Origin: Hellea sp.
Lineage (GTDB): Bacteria > Pseudomonadota > Alphaproteobacteria > Caulobacterales > Maricaulaceae
Direction: 5' to 3'
NCBI GenBank assembly: GCA_020629135.1
Contig: JAHDDX010000008.1
Span: 1 to 57,747, forward strand
Length of the DNA stretch: 57,747 nt
Numbering within the stretch: position 1 is the stretch's first letter; each line of letters starts with the position of its first letter. The notes under the pieces are model-generated. The model had not been told where the DNA came from. It ran no database searches and saw nothing but the letters and a program-made list of their open reading frames with translations. Made by a program: the position numbers and the translations under genes. Below are positions 52,226 through 57,747 of the stretch, piece after piece.

Positions 52226-54370
52226 TTAAGCGATTTTCTTTTTGCGCTTTTGCACGTCGAGGTCTTTGGGCGCGCTATATTTCAATGATTTACCGCGACC
52301 AGACAAAGATGGATTTTTCATAAAATATGCATGAGCTGAAAAGCCGTTCTCCGCATCTTCGGGAACCTGTCTGACATATTTGCCATTCGGTAACAAATCC
52401 CAGGAATTGGTTTCATCGTTAAGGTTGGCAACCATGATCTGGTTCATAATCTGACGACGCACAGTTGTCGCTTCGACAGGAATAAATGTTTCGATCCTTC
52501 GGTTGAGATTACGCGGCATCCAATCCGCCGATGAGAAATATATCTTGGCTAAAGAATTGGGTAGTGCCGCGCCATTTCCAAAACAGACGATCCGCGAATG
52601 CTCGAGGAAGCGGCCGACAATACTTTTAACTCGAATATTGTCAGACAGACCTTCAATACCGGGACGCAGGCAACAAATGCCACGAACAACCAGGTCTATC
52701 TGTACCCCGGCCTGAGAGGCTTCATAAAGCTTATCGATAATGCCTGTATCAACCAATGCATTCATTTTGGCCCAGATATTGGCGACTTTACCTGCTTTGG
52801 CGTGGGCGATTTCCTGTTCAATTAATTCGATCAAACTGGGTCGAAGATAAGTGGGCGCCACGACCAGTTTTTCCATGGATTTTGGTTTAGAATAGGAGGT
52901 GACATAATTAAACAATTTGCCGACATCGCGGCCCATGGCTGGGTCTGCGGTGAACAAGGCCAAATCGGTATAAACTTTGGCGTTTTGCGCGTGGTAATTC
53001 CCGGTCCCTAAATGGGTATAGGTTTTGAGTTTCTGGCCTTCTCGCCGCACGACTAATGAAACTTTGGCATGGGTTTTTAAGCCGACAAATCCATAAACCA
53101 CATGCGCCCCAGCCCGCTCAAGATCCCGCGCCCAGCGTAAATTGCTTTCTTCGTCAAAGCGGGCTTTGAGCTCGACAAGCGCGGTGACGTTTTTCCCGCG
53201 CTCTGCGGCCTCAATCAGGGCTTTGACGATTGGGCTGTCATCGGACGTTCGGTACAAGGTTTGTTTGATGGCGACAACATCGGGATCTTGTGCAGCCTGC
53301 ATCAGAAACTGAACGACGACGTCAAATTCCTCATAGGGGTGGTGCACCAGTATATCCTTGGCCGCGACGGCGGCAAAACAATCACCGTCAAAATCACGGA
53401 TCCGTTCAGGGAAGCGGGCTTTAAACGGTGGGAAGAGCAGGTGGCGCCGATGGGAGGTAATCAGTTCGGAAAGGGCTTCCATTCCGAGCATGGAATGGGA
53501 TTTTTGAATGTCTTCATTCCAACACTCAAAGCCCTCGATTAGAAAGTCTTCCAGATCGGGGGTGATATCCGCGTTCATTTCGAGACGAATTACGCGCCCT
53601 CGACGACGTTTCTTTAAAAGAAACTCAAAATGTTCCACCAAGTCTTCGGCGTCTTCATCCACAGCAATGTCGCTGTCCCGGGTGATGCGAAAATAACCGC
53701 AATCCATAACGTCAAATTCCGGAAGAAGATCCTGCGCATAATGGGCAATGGCGTCTTCGACACGGACGTAAACATCTTTTTTCTTACCGGCTTTAATGTG
53801 GATAAAGCGCGGAGTCTGAGCCGGAACAGGAATAATGGTGTAGAGCGGATCGGTTTGTCCGGGACGTTTAAGGGAAATGACGACACCAAAGCCCAGATTG
53901 GAAATAAATGGAAATGGGTGGGCGGGATCGACGGCAAGCGGCGACAGGATTGGTAGAACCGTGTCCTCATACATTTGACGAAGTGTGCTTCCTTCATTCT
54001 CAGACAAATCTTCCATGGATTTGACCAGAATGTTTTCATTTTGCAGCAATGATTTTAAATTGCTCCAGCAAGAGGCTTGCGCTTTGGTGATTTTTCCGGC
54101 CCGTTTTGCGATCTTGGATAACTGCTCACGCGGGGTCAGGCCATCAAAACTGGGCGCTGTCATTCCGGCCAGGATTTGAGTTCGAATTCCGGCTACCCGA
54201 ACCATGTAAAATTCATCCAGGTTGGAAGCGGAAATAGACAAAAACCGTAATCGCTCGAGTAATGGGACGTCTGGATTTTTGGCTTCTTCCAAGACCCTGT
54301 TGTTAAAAAACAACCAGGAAAGCTCCCGGTTGAAATACCGGTTTTCGGTATGAGCCTGTTGGTCTGTCAT
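52226..54370 (-). CDS. ppk1: Polyphosphate kinase 1
   Basis: 714 aa, standard PPK1 length. NRELSWLFFNNRVLEEA at the N-terminus, the H1 domain FNYVTSYSKP with YTHLGTGNYHAQNAKVYTDLAL, and the phospholipase D-like active-site histidines in LKTHAKVSLVVRR and FLEHSRIVCFGNG. It makes long polyphosphate reversibly from ATP. The adjacent ppx gene supports dynamic polyP turnover. Upstream, 100 bp separates it from ptsN. Confidence 0.95.
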   Translation of the reverse strand: MTDQQAHTENRYFNRELSWLFFNNRVLEEAKNPDVPLLERLRFLSISASNLDEFYMVRVAGIRTQILAGMTAPSFDGLTPREQLSKIAKRAGKITKAQASCWSNLKSLLQNENILVKSMEDLSENEGSTLRQMYEDTVLPILSPLAVDPAHPFPFISNLGFGVVISLKRPGQTDPLYTIIPVPAQTPRFIHIKAGKKKDVYVRVEDAIAHYAQDLLPEFDVMDCGYFRITRDSDIAVDEDAEDLVEHFEFLLKKRRRGRVIRLEMNADITPDLEDFLIEGFECWNEDIQKSHSMLGMEALSELITSHRRHLLFPPFKARFPERIRDFDGDCFAAVAAKDILVHHPYEEFDVVVQFLMQAAQDPDVVAIKQTLYRTSDDSPIVKALIEAAERGKNVTALVELKARFDEESNLRWARDLERAGAHVVYGFVGLKTHAKVSLVVRREGQKLKTYTHLGTGNYHAQNAKVYTDLALFTADPAMGRDVGKLFNYVTSYSKPKSMEKLVVAPTYLRPSLIELIEQEIAHAKAGKVANIWAKMNALVDTGIIDKLYEASQAGVQIDLVVRGICCLRPGIEGLSDNIRVKSIVGRFLEHSRIVCFGNGAALPNSLAKIYFSSADWMPRNLNRRIETFIPVEATTVRRQIMNQIMVANLNDETNSWDLLPNGKYVRQVPEDAENGFSAHAYFMKNPSLSGRGKSLKYSAPKDLDVQKRKKKIA

Positions 54371-54470
54371 CTCTATCCGATCCGTTTCAAGGCGTAAATT
54401 TTGGCAATTTTCGTCGTCCAGCCCGCAAAGGCTGTTTATGACAATCTATCCGAATAAAAACAATAAGAGT

Positions 54471-54950
54471 TTAAGCCGCGCTGGCTTCGCGGTTATCGAC
54501 CAGCATCATGTAAAGGCTTTGTGCGTCGGGCGCCCCGCGCAGCCGCGATCTCATATCTTCGCGTCGCAGGCGCCGAGATACCATAGCCAGAGCGCGTAAA
54601 TGCTCTCCGCCAGTATGTTCTGGTGCAATCAGCAATGCGACAAGGTCAACAGGCCGATCATCAATGGCTTCAAAATCAATCGGGTCTTCAAGGCGCGCAA
54701 ATGCCAGATAAACGCGGTCAATTCCGGCAATACGAGCATGCGGTAAGGCGACGCCCGACCCGACACCGGTTGTGCCCAGGCGCTCCCGTTCACTTGCCCC
54801 CGTAACGATATCGCGCAACTCGACCTCCGATCCTTCTAAAACACCGGAATCAAGCAGAACTTGTGCCATGTCCTGAAACAGCTGTTTTTTGCTGGTTACA
54901 TTCAGGTCACAGATCACACAGCTTTCATGGATCAAGTCTTCAAACGTCAT
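54471..54950 (-). CDS. ptsN: PTS IIA-like nitrogen regulatory protein PtsN
   Basis: 159 aa PTS EIIA domain. The phosphorylated His is in GSGVALPHARIAGI (about residue 72). Length and ordering rpoN-hpf-ptsN agree with the usual nitrogen PTS locus. EIIANtr adjusts potassium and nitrogen control, or ppGpp in some Alphaproteobacteria. No HPr or EINtr gene in the window. Confidence 0.92.
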   Translation of the reverse strand: MTFEDLIHESCVICDLNVTSKKQLFQDMAQVLLDSGVLEGSEVELRDIVTGASERERLGTTGVGSGVALPHARIAGIDRVYLAFARLEDPIDFEAIDDRPVDLVALLIAPEHTGGEHLRALAMVSRRLRREDMRSRLRGAPDAQSLYMMLVDNREASAA

Positions 54951-55016
54951 GTCGGGGCACCATTAACGTGGCTTATCGATTATACGAGTTATTGCGCAGA
55001 CGGGCGCATATACCTT

Positions 55017-55583
55017 TTAGTCGGTTGGGTCAATCCATCCAATGTTGCCGTCGCTGCGCTTAAAGACGACATTTAAACGTCCATGTTTGGCATTATTGAA
55101 AATCACGACGCCCGTATCCGCCAAACCAAGTTCCAAGGCCGCCATGCTTGGGGTCATGGTCCGGATTTTTCCAGGTTTTTCGGCGATCACAATCGGTTCA
55201 GATGGCGCGTTATCCCCGGCGTCGTCTTCATCGCTTTGGACCGGGTTTTCCAGAATAAACATATTAAAGGCTGAGGCTTTAGCCTCAGCATTGTGATCTT
55301 TTAAGCGACGGGAATACCGACGAAGACGTTTTTCGACATGTTCCAAGGCTTCGTCAGTTGCGGCGTAGGCATCATGGGCTTCACCTTTGCCTTCCATAGT
55401 TGCGCCTGAGGGCAGATGAACAGAACAAACGGTTCGAAATCCGGTGCCTTCACGGCTAACTGAGACTTGGGCGTCGCCCTCCCGGTGTATGAATTTATCC
55501 ATCATGTCTTCCAGTCTATCCGATATTCGGTCCTGCAGAGCAGGGGATACATCAATGCCTTTGGAAGCAATCTGGATATTCAT
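55017..55583 (-). CDS. hpf: Ribosome hibernation promoting factor, long form
   Basis: 188 aa. N-terminal S30AE domain (about 1-100; MNIQIASKGIDVSPALQDRISDRLEDM) and a C-terminal dimerisation domain (about 130-188; TPSMAALELGLADTGVVIFNNAKHGRLNVVFKRSDGNIGWIDP). Long HPF alone forms 100S ribosomes. Placed between rpoN and ptsN, as usual. Confidence 0.93.
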   Translation of the reverse strand: MNIQIASKGIDVSPALQDRISDRLEDMMDKFIHREGDAQVSVSREGTGFRTVCSVHLPSGATMEGKGEAHDAYAATDEALEHVEKRLRRYSRRLKDHNAEAKASAFNMFILENPVQSDEDDAGDNAPSEPIVIAEKPGKIRTMTPSMAALELGLADTGVVIFNNAKHGRLNVVFKRSDGNIGWIDPTD

Positions 55584-55692
55584 AGGGACTCCTGGTTTGT
55601 TGAAGTTTTACCTTAGCATAAATGCCACTGTTGAACAGGTGCAAATGCCTCATATTCCATCAAAAGTTACGAAATTCGTGGACAATTTCGGA

Positions 55693-57180
55693 TCAAATTT
55701 GAGCGTTTTTGAATATCCGGCGGCGGGCGACCGAAGACGGAATTCCCAAGGCTTCACGATATTTTGCCACGGTCCGGCGCGCCACATCAATGCCTTCGGC
55801 CCGCAACATATTGACCAATTTGTCATCCGATTTCACCGTTGTTGCAGTTTCTTCGGAAATCAGAACTTTAATTCGATTTCGAACCATTTCTGCAGAATGG
55901 GCTTCACCCCCATCCAGAGACGGAATGGCAGCCGAGAAGAAATATTTAAACTCAAACACGCCGCGCGGCGTCGCCATATACTTATTAGAGGTGACGCGGC
56001 TGACCGTGCTTTCATGCATATCAATCGCTTCAGCCACGGTTTTTAGGTTCAGAGGGCGCATGTGATCCACGCCATAGGCAAAAAATCCGTCCTGCTGGCG
56101 AACAATTTCGGTCGCCACCTTAAGAATAGTGCGAGCCCGCTGATCGAGTGACTTTACCAGCCAGCTGGCCGTTTGGTGACATTCGGTCATAAATTCGCGG
56201 GTTTGTTCATCGGCGCTCGGGCCGCATATTTCAGCGAAATAACGGTTATTCACCAATACGCGCGGTAATGTGTCGGAATTCAGCTCCACGGCCCAACCGC
56301 CATGGGCGGTTTCCTTGATGAACACATCGGGTTCCACTGTAGCGACGACTTCACTGCCATAGGCCAGACCGGGTTTTGGGGCCAGAGTCCGCAATTGTTC
56401 GATCATTGATCCCAAAGTCTCACGGCTGACGTCGCACAAGCGCGCCAAACCGGAAAGATCGTGCTTGGCCAAAAGACTAAGGTTATCCAACATGGCTTCA
56501 AAGGCGTCGGTAATTTTGTTTTGTTCACGCAATTGGATCAATAGGCATTCTCTGAGATCGCGGGCAAACACACCCGTTGGTTCGAATGTCTGGAGCTGTG
56601 TCAGGACGGATTGAATACGGGCCATCGATACGCCTAGCTTTTCAGAAATTTCGGACAGCCCGGCACGAAGATATCCATTTTCATCCACGTGATCGATCAG
56701 GTGCAGAGCGACCAGGCGATCCTGCTCGGAAATATGGCTGACCGCTAATTGATCGCGCAAATGTTCGCTGAGGGTTTTTTCTGCGGCTGTCTGCGCCAGC
56801 GCGTCATAATCTTCGCCGCCCTGAAAGGAACCGCCATTGCCCGCTTTGGACCAATCGACGGAGCCACCCACATCGGCCGGACCAGCTTCGCTATTGACCG
56901 CGTGATCAGGGGCGTCGAGTGATTGTGACGCGGCCGCAACCGGTTGATCTAACTCGATCTCTGAATAACTTTCATCCGCGGTGTTATTATCGATTTTCTC
57001 TTCGCGGCGATTTTCATCACCTGTTCCGCGCTCCAGCAGCGGATTGCTCTCAAGCTGCTCTTCGACAAAAGCGGCGAGTTCAATATTGGATAGCTGCAAG
57101 AGCTTGATCGCCTGCTGCAATTGCGGCGTCATGACCAGAGACTGGCTCTGTTTGAGCTGTAATTTTGGTGCCATCGCCAT
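55693..57180 (-). CDS. rpoN: RNA polymerase sigma-54 factor
   Basis: 495 aa. Region I: QLKQSQSLVMTPQLQQAIKLLQLSNIEL; acidic region II (about 60-130); core-binding region III (about 140-300); then the HTH-like PLNLKTVAEAIDMHESTVSRVTSNKYM, and the RpoN box ARRTVAKYREALGIP close to the C-terminus. Supports transcription of nitrogen, flagellar or motility genes with bEBPs. First gene of the rpoN-hpf-ptsN group. Confidence 0.96.
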   Translation of the reverse strand: MAMAPKLQLKQSQSLVMTPQLQQAIKLLQLSNIELAAFVEEQLESNPLLERGTGDENRREEKIDNNTADESYSEIELDQPVAAASQSLDAPDHAVNSEAGPADVGGSVDWSKAGNGGSFQGGEDYDALAQTAAEKTLSEHLRDQLAVSHISEQDRLVALHLIDHVDENGYLRAGLSEISEKLGVSMARIQSVLTQLQTFEPTGVFARDLRECLLIQLREQNKITDAFEAMLDNLSLLAKHDLSGLARLCDVSRETLGSMIEQLRTLAPKPGLAYGSEVVATVEPDVFIKETAHGGWAVELNSDTLPRVLVNNRYFAEICGPSADEQTREFMTECHQTASWLVKSLDQRARTILKVATEIVRQQDGFFAYGVDHMRPLNLKTVAEAIDMHESTVSRVTSNKYMATPRGVFEFKYFFSAAIPSLDGGEAHSAEMVRNRIKVLISEETATTVKSDDKLVNMLRAEGIDVARRTVAKYREALGIPSSVARRRIFKNAQI

Positions 57181-57292
57181 AGAGCGCCCACCCCACCTGT
57201 TTAGTTCTTATTAGGTCTGACTATCGCAAAAGCCTTAAGGTTTGGTTGAGTTGGCGTGAATTTTGCTAGAGGCGGGTTCTGAGCAAAAACAA

Positions 57293-57319
57293 AGGCCGCT
57301 CGACAGTATCAAGCGGCCT
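57293..57319 (-). terminator. Intrinsic terminator upstream of rpoN
   Basis: AGGCCGCT / AGCGGCCT with an 11-base loop. On the minus strand it is followed by TTGTTTTTGC, an adequate U-rich tract; on the plus strand by CGTTTTG. Confidence 0.65.
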
Positions 57320-57411
57320 CGTTTTGAAGTTTGGGATCAACCGGGCATAATGCCGGTTTTTCACTTAAGATAATTCATGATACCCAATTTCGTTTTTGCG
57401 AAAGTGCTGAT

Positions 57412-57450
57412 CTAACAGCTTCGGGCGATCCCCTCAAAATAGATAGACAA
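57412..57450 (-). CDS. 12-residue small ORF or leader peptide
   Basis: TTG start five bases after AAAGGAGGT (57464-57456), a near-perfect anti-SD match and one of the strongest in the window. It encodes MSIYFEGIARSC then TAG. Nothing longer opens in this frame. Too short to classify; could be a leader peptide. Confidence 0.35.
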   Translation of the reverse strand: MSIYFEGIARSC

Positions 57451-57507
57451 GATGTACCTCCTTTCGATAAACGCGGCTCCGGAATGGAACGGCTATGTGA
57501 TGGGTAA

Positions 57508-57535
57508 ACCCTAGCAATTTTCAGACCAATTTCAA
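57508..57535 (-). promoter_or_regulatory. Putative promoter for the small transcript
   Basis: On the minus strand TTGAAA, 16 bp, TAGGGT, with TGC directly before the -10 (extended -10 type, as in many alphaproteobacterial promoters with GCTAGG). Confidence 0.4.
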
Positions 57536-57612
57536 TCATGAAATTTTATGAAATCTGCCAACTGTTTTACGGCTCATTAACCGAATTGGATGAAAATCCC
57601 TTTCCTTTCAAA

Positions 57613-57747
57613 TTAGGCCTGATCCGGCACAAATTTCAAAGCCACCCCATTATTACAATACCGCAGTCCTGTCGGCGCGGGTCCGTCCTTGAACACATGG
57701 CCCTGATGACCGCCGCAGCGCGAACAGTGATATTCCGTGCGCGGCAC
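57613..57747 (-). CDS. msrB: Peptide methionine-R-sulfoxide reductase, C-terminal part (cut by window edge)
   Basis: Only the last 44 residues are present. [36 protein letters not shown] matches the MsrB C-terminus, with the CxxC zinc pair (CSRC) and the active-site CNNGVALKF region. It reduces methionine-R-sulfoxide in proteins. The 5' part lies to the right of the window. Confidence 0.92.
   Translation of the reverse strand: MPRTEYHCSRCGGHQGHVFKDGPAPTGLRYCNNGVALKFVPDQA

Larger units (their letters stand above)
57283..57501 (-). ncRNA. Candidate structured leader/small transcript between msrB and rpoN
   Basis: The 432-bp region between rpoN and msrB carries, on the minus strand, a promoter (57535-57508), a 12-codon ORF behind a perfect Shine-Dalgarno, a small TTTCG/CGAAA hairpin, a stem-loop (57361-57339, AACC-GGCAT type) and a terminator hairpin (57319-57293). 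This makes an approximately 220-nt transcript separate from both rpoN (102 bp farther on) and msrB. Termination or read-through into rpoN would make the ORF a leader peptide; otherwise it is an independent mRNA/sRNA. No known family recognised. Confidence 0.4.

Noticed and set aside
53614-54039. 141-codon minus-strand frame inside ppk1
   Set aside because: Out-of-frame shadow of a strongly supported gene.
55444-56046. A 200-codon plus-strand open frame across hpf and the 3' part of rpoN
   Set aside because: Antisense to two well-supported genes, no Shine-Dalgarno, no recognisable protein; a shadow frame.
1-57747. CRISPR arrays, tRNA/rRNA genes, insertion sequences, prophage
   Set aside because: No regularly spaced direct repeats, no cloverleaf or rRNA signatures, and no transposase or integrase genes seen on either strand.

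Overview
The window reads as a chromosomal segment of a marine-type alphaproteobacterium of mid G+C content, most likely in the stalked/prosthecate group around Hyphomonadales-Maricaulales (Hyphomonas, Robiginitomaculum or Hellea relatives). The grounds are a Caulobacter-type Flp/Tad pilus cluster, an alphaproteobacterial-style HisS, a CtrA-like TTAA-N7-TTAA box, the rpoN-hpf-ptsN block, and the beta-helix/diheme-cytochrome pair known from this group. The genus is inference. There are no insertion sequences, phage genes, tRNA, rRNA or CRISPR arrays, so this is ordinary core and lineage-specific chromosome.

Layout. 28-10525 (+): Tad pilus operon cpaB-cpaC-small lipoprotein-tadG-tadE-tadF-cpaE-cpaF-tadB-tadC-tadD; pilin and prepilin peptidase would lie left of the window. 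10503-15481 (-): glpK, a small unknown gene, an XRE regulator with tandem terminator hairpins, and a coiled-coil/DUF6384-like pair. 15567-18877 (-): a sterol-desaturase-family hydroxylase, a diheme cytochrome and a beta-helix lipoprotein. 18957-23080 (-): pxpA-pxpB-pxpC (5-oxoproline hydrolysis) running into a pabB-pabC fusion. 23125-24876 (-): HI0933-type flavoprotein and a Nudix hydrolase. 24958-31196: hisS, a candidate minus-strand small RNA, an SGNH esterase, an unusual SurA/thioredoxin/PDZ lipoprotein, an MBL-fold hydrolase, phhB and a VanZ protein. 31383-38553: a repeat-rich exported protein, GNAT, an alanine symporter, an aromatic aminotransferase, PPK2 and an ABC-F ATPase. 38666-46161: an MscK-like channel, a TonB-dependent receptor and an S9 peptidase. 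46293-49273: prfA, then a tight minus-strand operon NnrU/cyclophilin/small membrane protein/HNH. 49470-57747: an exported beta-propeller with a CtrA-like box, ppx-ppk1, ptsN-hpf-rpoN, a structured intergenic region with a tiny ORF, and the 3' end of msrB.

Themes: surface attachment (Tad pilus), envelope and osmotic functions (mechanosensitive channel, TonB receptor, exported proteins), polyphosphate metabolism (PPK1, PPX, PPK2) and nitrogen/stationary-phase control (RpoN, PtsN, HPF). Genes are packed tightly: same-strand neighbours often share ATGA, and four convergent pairs share a 4-bp YTAA stop overlap.

The least explained signals are (1) a hairpin-rich, C-rich-loop RNA on the minus strand after hisS, with its own promoter and terminator; (2) the msrB-rpoN intergenic RNA with a 12-codon ORF behind a perfect Shine-Dalgarno; (3) the repeat-rich Tyr/Gly/Ser exported protein with a CtrA-like element; and (4) the SurA-thioredoxin-PDZ fusion lipoprotein.
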